The notes: generated by a model from the letters alone, not told the origin. Shown: positions 13,890 to 22,428, counted from the stretch's first letter. The stretch is DNA of 24,497 bases from Spirochaetia bacterium UBA2205 (GCA_002328585.1 DCUV01000058.1:1-24497); one strand, 5' to 3'. Translations and numbers: made by a program.

Positions 13890-14762
13890 ATGTCTAAAAA
13901 TGAAGAAGTGCCTTTGTCATCGGAAAAATCGTCGGGGAAACGAAAACAATCAATCCCATGGTGGAAAACTAAAGCATCAAAAATAACATTTAAAGTGCTT
14001 GCTGCATTGGCAGTTATTACACTGTTAATCTGGTTTTTTATCATCAGGCCTTATGTGCGCACCGATGATGCCCGCATAGCTGCCGACATTATTCGTATAG
14101 CAAACAAAGGCATTAGCGGTCAGATTATTGCTGTCAATGTTGAAGAAGGAGACAGGGTAAGTAATGGTAAGGTTGTGGTTGAGCTTGACCACCGTACAGC
14201 AGAAGCACAATATCAAAAAGCAAAAGCCCGAGCCAGTTTTGCAAAAGCTGAACTGATAAGAACAGAAGCTCTTGCCAGACAAAATGCAGTAAGCAAACAA
14301 CAGCTTGATAAAGTACAGGCTGAAGCAATGAGCGCAGACGCTGATTTAAAGTTAGCCGAGCTTGCTCTTGAATATACTACACTCGCAAGCCCTGTAAACG
14401 GTATAGTAGTGCAAAAGCTTGCCAGGATAGGAAATATTTTAGAAACAAATCAAACTGCTATAACTATTGTTGATATTGATAATGCATGGGTTGATGCAAA
14501 CATTGAAGAGACTTCCGTTGGAGATGTAAAACCAGGACAAAAAGTTAGCATTGATATCGATGAAGGTGGAACCCTTACTGGCACAGTGCTGGAAGTACGA
14601 AAAGCAACTGCGGCAACATTTGCCCTGATTCCTGCTGATAATGGTTCAGGCAATTTCATCAAACTGGTACAACGTATACCTGTAAAAATAAAGCTACATC
14701 CCCACCCCGGTAAAACCTTACGGGTTGGACAATCAGTAACTATTAAAATTCGTGTAAAGTAG
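13890..14762 (+). CDS. HlyD/EmrA-family periplasmic adaptor
   Basis: A 290-residue membrane-fusion protein. It has a short cytoplasmic N-terminus, one membrane helix (about 34-53) and then YVRTDDARIAADI, the classic EmrA-type entry to the barrel. The lipoyl half-motif (GQIIAVNVEEGDRVSNG) and an alpha-helical hairpin rich in Ala/Gln/Lys (about 115-165) follow. The second lipoyl half (ASPVNGIVVQK..IGN) leads to a beta-barrel ending VQRIPVKIKL and LRVGQSVTIKI. It links the EmrB pump in the inner membrane to the TolC-like duct. The helical hairpin is shorter than in E. coli EmrA, giving a protein about 100 residues shorter. It is 9 nt from emrB. Confidence 0.93.
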   Translation: MSKNEEVPLSSEKSSGKRKQSIPWWKTKASKITFKVLAALAVITLLIWFFIIRPYVRTDDARIAADIIRIANKGISGQIIAVNVEEGDRVSNGKVVVELDHRTAEAQYQKAKARASFAKAELIRTEALARQNAVSKQQLDKVQAEAMSADADLKLAELALEYTTLASPVNGIVVQKLARIGNILETNQTAITIVDIDNAWVDANIEETSVGDVKPGQKVSIDIDEGGTLTGTVLEVRKATAATFALIPADNGSGNFIKLVQRIPVKIKLHPHPGKTLRVGQSVTIKIRVK

Positions 14763-14771
14763 CAAATACCT

Positions 14772-16370
14772 ATGAATACTGCCAATCAGGAATTAAATCA
14801 AAATAATTATAAATGGATGGTAGTTGCCATTGTTGTCATTGGAACATTTATGACAGCACTCAATGGCAGCATTGTCAATGTATCCTTGCCAGCCATCATG
14901 GCTGATTTCGGCGTAAATCTTGATGATATCCAATGGGTTGTTACAGGTTATATGATTGCCTATGCTACTCTCATGCCTTTAACCGCATGGTTACGCGATA
15001 AAATAGGATACAAAATTCTTTATATCGCCAGCCTTACAGTTTTTACAATTGGGTCAATCCTTTGTGCATCAGCATGGAATCTTCCAACATTAATCGGATC
15101 ACGAATTATACAGGCGCTGGGAGGTGGAGCCATTACACCAACAGGTATGGCAATGATTACCGAAGCATTTGAACCCCATGAGCGAGGAAGAGCATTGGGG
15201 CTATGGGGTGTAGGTGTTATCTTAGGACCATCAATAGGACCAACTCTCGGAGGCTATCTTACCAATCATTTTGGTTGGCGTTCAATATTTATGGTAAATC
15301 TGCCGGTTAGCGTTATTGCGTTAATTGCCGCATCATTATTTCTTATTAAAGAAATTCCTCACAAAAGTCAACACAGGCAGTTTGATTTTTGGGGATTTAC
15401 ATTTTTGTCAATATTTCTTATAGCATTGCTACTTGGATTATCAAAAGGCGAAAAGGAAGGATGGTTTTCTTCATACATTATCACCTGTGCTGTTATGTCT
15501 TCTCTGGGATTTATTGGCTTCATTTTAGTTGAATCCAACACCAGCTATGGTATTATCAATCTCCACCTATTCAAATCACCTGTTTTTTCTATTTGCTCAA
15601 TTATATTTCTTGTGCGCTCTGTTGTTCTTTTTGGGGGGATATTTCTTTTACCACTGTTTCTACAACAACAAATGGGTTATGATGAGATGCAAACCGGCCT
15701 TATTTTGCTTCCAAGCTCAATCGTTATGGCATTCATAATGCCATTCAGTGGCATACTTGGCGATAAGATTGGTGCACGATTGCCCACAATTTTTGGGCTT
15801 ATTGGCTTATGGTTCTTCATGTATATGTACAAAAATATGGATGTAACCATGTCAGTTTATGACATCATTTTTCCTACATTAATACGTGGAATTGGTATGG
15901 GTCTTTTAATGGCACCTGTCACGGCAGTGGCAATGAATGCTGTTTCAAAGAAGGATGCCGGGATGGCATCTTCAATGCTAAGCATACTCATGCAGGTAGG
16001 AGGGTCATTGGGTATATCCATACTTTCAACGGTATTAAGCCATAGAATACCCTTCCATGTGTCATCCATATCTTCCAATATAGATAGCACATCTCCGGCA
16101 TTTACTCAAGCGTTCCATAACCTTTTTATACATGCTCACGCTCTTGGCTTTCCCTATGCACTATCATCACAGATAGCACAGGGTATCCTTTTTAAGCATA
16201 TTGCACAGCATGCTGTTGTACTCTCATTTCAGGATTCTTTTCTTATTGGCAGCTTTATGGTGGCAGTTGCATTTATTTTATCATTTTTCCTGCCAGGCAA
16301 ATCAGCCATGAGCCGTATAACCATTAAAAACGAAGGTGAGATTATTGAAGAAATTACAACAATAGATTAA
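14772..16370 (+). CDS. EmrB/QacA-type MFS drug efflux pump (DHA2, 14 helices)
   Basis: This 532-residue proton-driven exporter has about 14 membrane helices. The first helix carries LNGSIVNVSLPAIM, typical of DHA2 pumps. WLRDKIGYK matches the cytoplasmic loop motif A, SRIIQALGGGAITP and the motif C stretch GVGVILGPSIGPTLGG lie in helices 4-5, and WRSIFMVNLPV follows. The C-terminal half has FFLPGKS near the end. Together with the adaptor and TolC-like duct it makes a complete tripartite pump that can move hydrophobic compounds out of the cell across both membranes. It is the last gene of the tetR operon; no convincing terminator follows. Confidence 0.94.
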   Translation: MNTANQELNQNNYKWMVVAIVVIGTFMTALNGSIVNVSLPAIMADFGVNLDDIQWVVTGYMIAYATLMPLTAWLRDKIGYKILYIASLTVFTIGSILCASAWNLPTLIGSRIIQALGGGAITPTGMAMITEAFEPHERGRALGLWGVGVILGPSIGPTLGGYLTNHFGWRSIFMVNLPVSVIALIAASLFLIKEIPHKSQHRQFDFWGFTFLSIFLIALLLGLSKGEKEGWFSSYIITCAVMSSLGFIGFILVESNTSYGIINLHLFKSPVFSICSIIFLVRSVVLFGGIFLLPLFLQQQMGYDEMQTGLILLPSSIVMAFIMPFSGILGDKIGARLPTIFGLIGLWFFMYMYKNMDVTMSVYDIIFPTLIRGIGMGLLMAPVTAVAMNAVSKKDAGMASSMLSILMQVGGSLGISILSTVLSHRIPFHVSSISSNIDSTSPAFTQAFHNLFIHAHALGFPYALSSQIAQGILFKHIAQHAVVLSFQDSFLIGSFMVAVAFILSFFLPGKSAMSRITIKNEGEIIEEITTID

Positions 16371-16454
16371 TCCCTGACAGGGTAGTAGTAAAATCACCGC
16401 GTTATGACATTCGCAAACAGTAAAAGCATAATCTTAATTTTTATAAAAATGTAA

Positions 16455-16482
16455 TTGCATTGTAATGCTTATATTTTATACA
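16455..16482 (+). promoter_or_regulatory. Candidate promoter for the J-domain/mntP pair
   Basis: TTGCAT (16455-16460) and TATACA (16477-16482) are separated by 16 bp, about 47 nt before the chosen start at 16530. The -35 region overlaps a small palindrome, GCATT-GT-AATGC (16457-16468). AT-rich background makes the match tentative. Confidence 0.35.
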
Positions 16483-16529
16483 CTTATCAGTTTACTAAAA
16501 CTGGTACGTTTACTTTCCATTATATAATA

Positions 16530-17351
16530 ATGATGACACTGGAAGAATCATATAAACTTTTACAGGTATCACACAATGCAAGCGATGCTGAAATAACCAA
16601 AGCGTTCAAGAAGCTTGCATTTATGTATCATCCTGATAAAAATCCTGGCAATATTGATTGGGCTAATAAAGCTATGGCAAGCATTAACGTTGCATACAAT
16701 ACCATAATTACACATCGTTTTAAAGAAAATACGGTTGAGATTCAAAACGATAAACCCCCGAAAAAAGAAACCACATTTAAAAAAGACGATATTTTGCGTG
16801 ATGATCTATTAACCCAATATTTTATACAATACCGTGAAAAAGCAAAAGATGCACTGTACCAGTATTTTCAATACAACCTTTACAACTTAGCGCGTCGTGA
16901 CAGTCCGGTAAATTCCGATATATTTAGAAAAATTGTATTGCAGCTTCGCCGCAGCTACCATGGGATTGATAATCTATGCAGTTATACCAATGACCATGAA
17001 TTTTTGCAACATTTCAATCTCTTTAAAGAGTTACTTTTTACTTTCTATAAATCATCAGAATGCCTCAACATCATTGACTCTTATGCCAATATACTGGATG
17101 TGGAAGCCTTCAGAATTTACCGGCAGGGGGATGATTTTCTTTTGCGTGCTCAAAAAGAAATTTTTTACAATAGGCATAACCGAGGCTCTTTTCAAATGGA
17201 GCAGGCAATAACCGATCTTATAAAATCAATTCAAATTTTACAATTAGCAATCAATCGCTTCCCACAATCTTCATGGATTGTTGAATCGCAAATAAAGCTT
17301 GATCATGCACTAACTATTGAACATTACTTAAAACTTTTTTTTGAGCGATAG
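16530..17351 (+). CDS. J-domain protein with a long helical tail
   Basis: A 273-residue protein with an N-terminal J domain (about 3-66), including LEESYKLLQV, EITKAFKKLAFMYHPDKNPG with the HPD tripeptide at 34-36, and NVAYNTI. There is no G/F region and no zinc centre, so it is a class C (type III) co-chaperone that would recruit and stimulate DnaK for a particular client. The remaining 200 residues are helical and of no family I recognise; the last 45 resemble the tail of the second J-domain protein at 19348-19800 (IxxxxxxxP..SWI/QWV). ATG 16530 (or 16533) is chosen because the frame's earlier start at 16455 adds 25 non-J-domain residues and overlaps the candidate promoter. mntP follows after 2 nt. 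Confidence 0.88.
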   Translation: MMTLEESYKLLQVSHNASDAEITKAFKKLAFMYHPDKNPGNIDWANKAMASINVAYNTIITHRFKENTVEIQNDKPPKKETTFKKDDILRDDLLTQYFIQYREKAKDALYQYFQYNLYNLARRDSPVNSDIFRKIVLQLRRSYHGIDNLCSYTNDHEFLQHFNLFKELLFTFYKSSECLNIIDSYANILDVEAFRIYRQGDDFLLRAQKEIFYNRHNRGSFQMEQAITDLIKSIQILQLAINRFPQSSWIVESQIKLDHALTIEHYLKLFFER

Positions 17352-17353
17352 TT

Positions 17354-17914
17354 ATGGACATTATAACTACATTAGGGATAGCTGTGGCACTGGCGATGGA
17401 TGCATTCTCAGTTTCCATAGCCGCAGGTTTATATATTTATAAACCATTTTATCGCTATTATTTCAGAATTGCTTTCCATTTTGGTTTATTCCAATGCGCG
17501 ATGCCTATTATTGGTTATTTTGGTGGTATCGCTATTGAACCAATTATAAAGAATTTTGATCACTGGATTGCATTTACGCTACTATCATTTATTGGAATCC
17601 GTATGATTAAAGGATCTTTTAATAACGATGGAAGCGCCTTCAACAGTGACCCATCAAAGGGATTGCCCCTTATCCTCTTATCGCTTGCGACAAGCATTGA
17701 TGCCCTGGCAGTAGGGTTAAGTTTGGGAGTATTGCAAAAACCAATACTACTGCCCAGTATCATTATTGGTATTACCTGTGCGGTTTTTTCGGTTTTCGGC
17801 GTATTTCTTGGTAAAAGAGCAAGCAGTTTGTTAGGCAAAAGGACAGAACTGATTGGTGGTATAATCCTCATTTTTATTGGAATCAGAATCCTTATATCAC
17901 ACATGAGTAATTGA
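17354..17914 (+). CDS. mntP: Manganese efflux pump MntP
   Basis: This 186-residue membrane protein of six helices has the two inverted-repeat signatures of the family. The first is ALAMDAFSVSIA (Asp16) in helix 1 with FHFGLFQ in helix 2. The second is SLATSIDALAVGLSLG (Asp116) in helix 4 with FGVFLGKRAS in helix 5. It exports Mn(II) to prevent toxicity. The length is normal (about 185-190). It starts 2 nt after the J-domain gene, so it is presumably co-transcribed, and no yybP-ykoY-type manganese riboswitch fits in that space. Control by metal, if any, would have to act upstream of 16530. Confidence 0.95.
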   Translation: MDIITTLGIAVALAMDAFSVSIAAGLYIYKPFYRYYFRIAFHFGLFQCAMPIIGYFGGIAIEPIIKNFDHWIAFTLLSFIGIRMIKGSFNNDGSAFNSDPSKGLPLILLSLATSIDALAVGLSLGVLQKPILLPSIIIGITCAVFSVFGVFLGKRASSLLGKRTELIGGIILIFIGIRILISHMSN

Positions 17915-17984
17915 TTTACCTATTGTTTCTTCATTTCCGATAAATATAATAGATATCACATCGTGAGGCGCAAACGATTTTCAC

Positions 17985-18001
17985 CATAGTGTACAGTATA
18001 C
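17985..18001 (+). repeat. Copy 1 of a 17-nt element CATANNGTACAGTATAC
   Basis: The same string, with the two N positions differing, occurs at 22441-22457. Both copies lie upstream of genes for exported or membrane-anchored proteins. It could be a regulator site or a shared promoter element, or chance. Confidence 0.35.
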
Positions 18002-18025
18002 AGTTTTCATTGATGCACAATAGCA

Positions 18026-18053
18026 TGTTTAATATCTGTTTAATGTATGTTTA
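18026..18053 (+). promoter_or_regulatory. Three TGTTTA direct repeats at 11-bp period (PhoP-box-like array)
   Basis: TGTTTA occurs at 18026-18031, 18037-18042 and 18048-18053, each followed by AT, so an 8-mer TGTTTAAT is repeated three times with a period of exactly 11 bp. OmpR/PhoB-family regulators bind direct hexamers about one helical turn apart, and the enteric PhoP box is (T/G)GTTTA-N5-(T/G)GTTTA. The array lies just upstream of the exported-protein and nitroreductase genes. The binding protein is unknown here. Confidence 0.6.
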
Positions 18054-18113
18054 ATGATAGAGAGAATTATGCATATGCACTATATCTTAAATAATTTTTT
18101 GTATAGCATTACT

Positions 18114-18824
18114 ATGAATACAAAAATAATTGCCACAAAGCTGACACCATTTTTAATAGCTGGATTGTTTGTATTGGTAAGCATTCATGCATATGCTGAA
18201 GACTATCAGTATCACTATTTTCAAAAGGAAAAAGATGAATTTGTACCTTTTTCAGATTATATTCCAAAAGTCAGGATGCATTATAAAGTAGTTCCTCATT
18301 ACGTTGAAGATTTTTATGAATTATATGGTATGAAGCTATACTATGATGAAAACTCTTTACGCAAAAATATTGACAGACTTAAAATAGCATTAACCTGTAA
18401 ATTCCGCCATCCTTCACAGGCGCTGATAAAAATACAAACTGAAGATGAATACTATAAATATCGTAATTTAATGTTTATGCATATTACCATGCTGATACTA
18501 CGTGATTATCTAAAAATCGCTACCCGGTATGATAAACAACATATATATTTTTATGATGTAAGTTATGCTAAAGATATTCAGGAAAGTCTTAAAATAGCTG
18601 AAACAATGTATAGAGAAGCATTGCCGTATTGGTATCAGGCAAAAAAATATGCCAGCATAGCAAGTACTGTTAAAATAACCACCAATTTAAGCTATATTGA
18701 AACGGAACGAGTAAAAATAATAAACGGTGATGTTGATTTTGAAAAAATAATTAATGATCACGTTAGTCGGGTTAAAAAAAAGCAAAATAGTGTTGACGCT
18801 CTTTTAGCTACGTATCAAAAGTAA
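18114..18824 (+). CDS. Small exported protein of unknown function
   Basis: With ATG 18114 the product has 236 residues and starts with a signal peptide (MNTKIIATKLTPFLIAGLF, then VLVSIHAYA, cleavage before Glu-Asp). In-frame ATGs at 18054 and 18069 would add 20 or 15 residues; the first overlaps the TGTTTA array, and the extension would bury the signal sequence. No start has a strong ribosome site. The mature part is rich in Tyr, Lys and His and mostly helical, with YKYRNLMFMHITMLILRDYL and ESLKIAETMYREALPYWYQA as the most regular helices. I do not recognise a family and no lipobox Cys is present. It probably resides in the periplasm. The nitroreductase starts 4 nt after its stop. Confidence 0.75.
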   Translation: MNTKIIATKLTPFLIAGLFVLVSIHAYAEDYQYHYFQKEKDEFVPFSDYIPKVRMHYKVVPHYVEDFYELYGMKLYYDENSLRKNIDRLKIALTCKFRHPSQALIKIQTEDEYYKYRNLMFMHITMLILRDYLKIATRYDKQHIYFYDVSYAKDIQESLKIAETMYREALPYWYQAKKYASIASTVKITTNLSYIETERVKIINGDVDFEKIINDHVSRVKKKQNSVDALLATYQK

Positions 18825-18828
18825 TTGT

Positions 18829-19329
18829 ATGGATATACTCAAAGCTATTAAAACCCGACGCTCTATACGTCACTACAAAGCTTTGCCAATACCAGACAAC
18901 ATCATCAATGATATTATTGAAGCTGGTATATGGGCACCTTCGGGCTTAAACAATCAGCCCTGGCGCTTTATATTGATCCGCTCACACAATAAAAAAGAAC
19001 AATTGGCACAATATACATCATATTCCCGTATTATCAAAGAATCACAGGTGTGTATATGCGTATACTATCACATTCCCTCAGGATATAACCGGGATAAGGA
19101 TATTATGGGAATTGGCGCATGCATTCAAAATATGTTGCTTGCTGTACATGCAAAAGGATTAGGCGCAGTGTGGTTAGGCCAAATACTTAATCAAAAGGAT
19201 AAGGTTAGCACTCTGTGTGAGCTTAATAACGATTATGAACTAATGGCTGTCATTGCATTAGGATACCCCAATGAAAAAGGACATTCTACACGCCATCCAT
19301 TAGAAAGTTTTATAATCAAAGAATTGTAA
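18829..19329 (+). CDS. Nitroreductase-family FMN oxidoreductase
   Basis: This 166-residue flavoprotein of the compact nitroreductase type has KTRRSIRHY (FMN phosphate contacts) at 8-16, WAPSGLNNQPWRF at 35-47, GIGACIQNMLLAVHAKGLGAVWLG in the central helix and strand (quoted here as linked family segments), and the C-terminal GYPNEKGHSTR. It would use NAD(P)H to reduce a nitro compound, quinone or enone; the physiological substrate is not readable. The short length places it with the 160-190-residue subgroup common in anaerobes, lacking the extended dimer arm of NfsB. It follows the exported-protein gene with a 4-nt gap and converges on the second J-domain gene, leaving only 18 nt between the stops. 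Confidence 0.93.
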   Translation: MDILKAIKTRRSIRHYKALPIPDNIINDIIEAGIWAPSGLNNQPWRFILIRSHNKKEQLAQYTSYSRIIKESQVCICVYYHIPSGYNRDKDIMGIGACIQNMLLAVHAKGLGAVWLGQILNQKDKVSTLCELNNDYELMAVIALGYPNEKGHSTRHPLESFIIKEL

Positions 19330-19347
19330 TTGTTTATTGTATTGGAT

Positions 19348-19800
19348 CTATTGGACCCATTTATTGATACTATTTATTTTATCAATAGCATCATCCACCC
19401 ATTGATTGTAGGGATAGTCCTTGATGATAGTTGCAAAGAGCTCTTTTGCTTTTATCAGTTCACTTTTTAAATACTTCGCATCGCCAGTAAAACCGCTCCC
19501 ATCAGAGTAATAGCCATAAAAAGAATTTTGTAGAATAGTAAATGCTTTTTTATACAGTGTATATATCTCATCGATTTTTTCATATTCTTTGGTACTATCT
19601 GCTTTTATAGAACTATCGACAAAATTTTTTAAATAATCATAGGCAGTGTTTATAAGCTGCATTTTTCCCAGTGTACCGGCATCATTACTTATATCAGGAT
19701 GGTACAGCATCGCCAACGTTCGGTAAGCATGAGCCAATTCTTCTGAAGTAAAATGCTCTCGCAAACCAAATATAGTTGTATACATTTGCAACTTTTTCAT
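19348..19800 (-). CDS. Second, shorter J-domain protein
   Basis: A 150-residue protein: J domain at about 5-62 (YTTIFGLREHFTSEELAHAY, then RTLAMLYHPDISND with HPD at 34-36, and LINTAYDYL), a helical linker, and a C-terminal segment with ELIKAKELFATIIKDYPYNQ followed by WVDDAIDKINSINKWVQ. This tail aligns by eye with the end of the J-domain protein at 16530-17351, including the Pro and the W-hydrophobic pair. It is a class C co-chaperone for DnaK. Its start lies 3 nt after the ychF stop on the minus strand, without its own ribosome site, so it is probably translated by coupling. The client is unknown; the linkage to YchF may point to a ribosome-associated role (inference). Confidence 0.88.
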   Translation of the reverse strand: MKKLQMYTTIFGLREHFTSEELAHAYRTLAMLYHPDISNDAGTLGKMQLINTAYDYLKNFVDSSIKADSTKEYEKIDEIYTLYKKAFTILQNSFYGYYSDGSGFTGDAKYLKSELIKAKELFATIIKDYPYNQWVDDAIDKINSINKWVQ

Positions 19801-19803
19801 ACA

Positions 19804-20889
19804 TTAAACACTGAACAAAAAGTGAATGATGTCCCTATCCTTTACAATATAATCACGCCCTTCACTTCGTAGCAATCCATGCTCTCTTATGGCATGCAAT
19901 GACTTATAGTGCATAAGATCATCATACTGAAAAACTTCTGCACGGATAAATCCTTTTTCAAAATCACTGTGGATAATCCCGCTTGCTTTTTGCGCAGTGG
20001 TACCATTTTTTATGGTCCACGCCTGCAACTGTGTGGTTATAGTATAATAGGTAATAAGATCAAGCATTGAGTATGCAGTAATAATGAGCCTTTCCAGCGC
20101 AGATCTGTCCACACCTAACGCTTTTCGATACTCCTGCTGCTCCAGCAACGGCAGTTCTGCAATTTCTTCTTCAACCTTTGCACTGATTGCAACAATTCCC
20201 AATCCATGTTTCCTTGCATATTCCTGCAATGAATTAAATGCATGGTTACTATCGCCATACTCATCAACATTTGCACATATAATCATTGGTTTTGCAGAAA
20301 TAAGACCATATTCATTGCAAAGCGATAGTTCCTCCTGAGTTAACGGTACCCTGTTAAGCATGACACCATCGTTAATGTGGGTAAACAGCTTATCAATGAT
20401 TTGCAGCCGCTGAGCATTTTCTTTGTCACCAGATCTTGCTTTTTTTTCAATTTTTTCCTTTGCACGTGTAAGAACTTCTATATCAGAAAGCAACAATTCC
20501 ATATGGATAATTTCAATATCACGAAGAGGTTGGATATCCCCTTCAACATGAACAACATCCTTATCAGTAAAACAACGAATTACATGAATTATCGCATCCA
20601 CATTCCGTATATGGCTTAAAAACATGTTGCCCAGTCCCTCACCTTTCGACGCCCCTTTAACCAATCCGGCAACATCAACAAATTCAATCCTCGTTGGAAT
20701 AGGGTCTTTTTTTTCCAGAATATTTGCTATAGTATACAGTTGCAGATCAGGTACCGGTACAATTCCTTTATTTGGTTCAATAGTGCAAAAGGGGTAATTT
20801 TCCATTGGTGCATGTGCACCGGTTAATGCATTGAATAGCGTTGATTTACCAACATTTGGCAAACCTATTATGCCACAGGTAAAACCCAT
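19804..20889 (-). CDS. ychF: Ribosome-binding YchF/OLA1-type P-loop ATPase
   Basis: A 361-residue TRAFAC-class NTPase. The G1 loop GLPNVGKST is at 9-17, the G3 region FVDVAGLVKGASKGEGLG has Asp72, and the G4 motif is NVDE (207-210). That NxxE form, in place of NKxD, is the hallmark of the YchF/OLA1 family, which prefers ATP. A coiled-coil insertion (about 130-190) and a C-terminal TGS-like domain with YDDLMHYKSLHAIREHGLLRSEGRDYIV complete it. It binds ribosomes and links translation to stress responses. The length is normal (about 363). On the minus strand AAGGAG precedes ATG 20889 by 6 nt. It is divergent from the histidine kinase at 21020, with 130 nt between the starts. Confidence 0.96.
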   Translation of the reverse strand: MGFTCGIIGLPNVGKSTLFNALTGAHAPMENYPFCTIEPNKGIVPVPDLQLYTIANILEKKDPIPTRIEFVDVAGLVKGASKGEGLGNMFLSHIRNVDAIIHVIRCFTDKDVVHVEGDIQPLRDIEIIHMELLLSDIEVLTRAKEKIEKKARSGDKENAQRLQIIDKLFTHINDGVMLNRVPLTQEELSLCNEYGLISAKPMIICANVDEYGDSNHAFNSLQEYARKHGLGIVAISAKVEEEIAELPLLEQQEYRKALGVDRSALERLIITAYSMLDLITYYTITTQLQAWTIKNGTTAQKASGIIHSDFEKGFIRAEVFQYDDLMHYKSLHAIREHGLLRSEGRDYIVKDRDIIHFLFSV

Positions 20890-21019
20890 GCCTGGCTCCT
20901 TACAATAAACAAATTTTTTTTGAAAAATGTTGACATATCATTCAATAATTACCGAGATGTAGCAATGGCAGATAGTTATGGCAATTTTATACTACTGGTA
21001 AAAAAAATCAAATAGTATT

Positions 21020-22387
21020 ATGATCTCTTCACTTTTATTATCATTATGTATAGTATCCTCACTATTCTTATGTGTTGCTATCGCTACCATTAATTTTAAG
21101 GAGGGGCGGCACAGTGTCCCATTATTAGTATTTGCATTATTACTGGGTATTGTAACACTGATACATCCTTCAACTATTTTTCCATCAATTATTATTTCAT
21201 GCTATCCCGGTGTTTTTGCATACTACGTCCATACTATTGCCAAACAGCTTTCTAAAAAAGATATCGTTATATCAGGGATATCAGTAGTAGCATTACTGGC
21301 ATCAGTAATATTACCGCTACATATTCAACCAGCCATCATTGCTATTTTTCAGATATACTATTCATTTACCATGAAAAATTCTGTTCCATCCAGATTTGGC
21401 CTAAAATTATTTCGAGCAACATTGTTCATAGAATCAGGTATTCTGGGTATACTAACATTTTTTGCAAACACCCATATAACAACACTAACAATAATGGGAT
21501 TTATAACATTTTTTTTGACCATTACAATATACGATATATTGAAACGTTCACAATTAGCATTGTATAAAATGCGTTCCCTTGCTCATATTAATGCAAACTT
21601 AACTAAATTAACACAACTTTTAAAACAGCGAAATGATCAATATGTAACCATGCTCAATAAAAAAGATAATGATATCCAGATGCTTTCAAAATATTCTACA
21701 ATGGCTGAAATTACTGCAAGCATAGCTCATGAGATAGCACAACCGTTAACGGGAATAAAAAGCATTGCTCAAAATATGATGGATGATATTAATCTGGATG
21801 ATTTTAACTATTTAGAGGCACTATCGGAACTACAAAAGATATGCACCATGGTTGATAAAGCTACGTTCATTATGGATCATATACGCAGCTTCAATACCAA
21901 TAATCATATCTATAAACTTATTGATATAAACAGCATCATCATGAATGCCGTAACTCTTATGCAAAATCAATTGAAAAAGCATAATATAGATATTATACTT
22001 CTTCTTAACGAATCAATCCCGCGAATTTATGGCAATGCCATTAGTATAGAACAAATTTTAATTAATTTAATTACCAATGCTAAAGATGCAATAATTGAAA
22101 AAACAAACAAAACCAATCCTGATTACTCCGGTAGAATAATGATCAAGACTGATCACCATGATGATCATGTTTTTATTATAATCGAAGATAATGGTATAGG
22201 TATTCAACCTGATATACAAAAACATATCTGGTCACCATTTTTTACTACAAAGAGATATAGTCAAAGTCTTGGTATTGGATTATCAATAAGCAAAAAAATA
22301 ATAAATGATCATAATGGAGAGATATTTATCAATTCAAAACCAGAAGAAGGCAGCGTTTTTACTATCAAATTTTCTTTAATAAAATAA
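21020..22387 (+). CDS. Membrane-bound sensor histidine kinase (intact H-box)
   Basis: This 455-residue kinase has an N-terminal membrane sensor of about six to seven helices (residues 1-172), with very short loops and no large periplasmic domain. A coiled-coil linker (180-225) follows. The dimerisation/phospho-acceptor helix has MAEITASIAHEIAQPLTGI, with His237, of the HExxQPL type seen in FixL/DctB-like kinases. The HATPase_c domain has N-box NLITNAKDAI, G1 EDNGIGI, F-box WSPFFTTK and G2 SLGIGLSISKK, ending at VFTIKF. It should therefore autophosphorylate and pass phosphate to a response regulator, but none is encoded next to it. The P83/100 gene follows after about 98 nt. There is no clear ribosome site before 21020. 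Confidence 0.92.
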   Translation: MISSLLLSLCIVSSLFLCVAIATINFKEGRHSVPLLVFALLLGIVTLIHPSTIFPSIIISCYPGVFAYYVHTIAKQLSKKDIVISGISVVALLASVILPLHIQPAIIAIFQIYYSFTMKNSVPSRFGLKLFRATLFIESGILGILTFFANTHITTLTIMGFITFFLTITIYDILKRSQLALYKMRSLAHINANLTKLTQLLKQRNDQYVTMLNKKDNDIQMLSKYSTMAEITASIAHEIAQPLTGIKSIAQNMMDDINLDDFNYLEALSELQKICTMVDKATFIMDHIRSFNTNNHIYKLIDINSIIMNAVTLMQNQLKKHNIDIILLLNESIPRIYGNAISIEQILINLITNAKDAIIEKTNKTNPDYSGRIMIKTDHHDDHVFIIIEDNGIGIQPDIQKHIWSPFFTTKRYSQSLGIGLSISKKIINDHNGEIFINSKPEEGSVFTIKFSLIK

Positions 22388-22428
22388 GAAAGCAGTTTTT
22401 TCTGATGTTTTATATATATAAAAACTTG

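Noticed and set aside
16372..16382. CCCTG-A-CAGGG as a terminator after the EmrB gene
   Set aside because: The 1-nt loop cannot close without opening pairs, and no T-run follows.
18037..19812. The 13-mer TGTTTAATGTATG at 18037-18049 and, on the minus strand, at the ychF/J-protein junction (19798-19810 region)
   Set aside because: The second copy is single, lies in coding sequence and start codon, and lacks the 11-bp repeat; treated as chance.
20930..20958. TTGACA at 20930-20935 as a promoter for the membrane kinase
   Set aside because: No acceptable -10 hexamer at 16-18 bp spacing; a TATACT at 20988-20993 lacks a matching -35.
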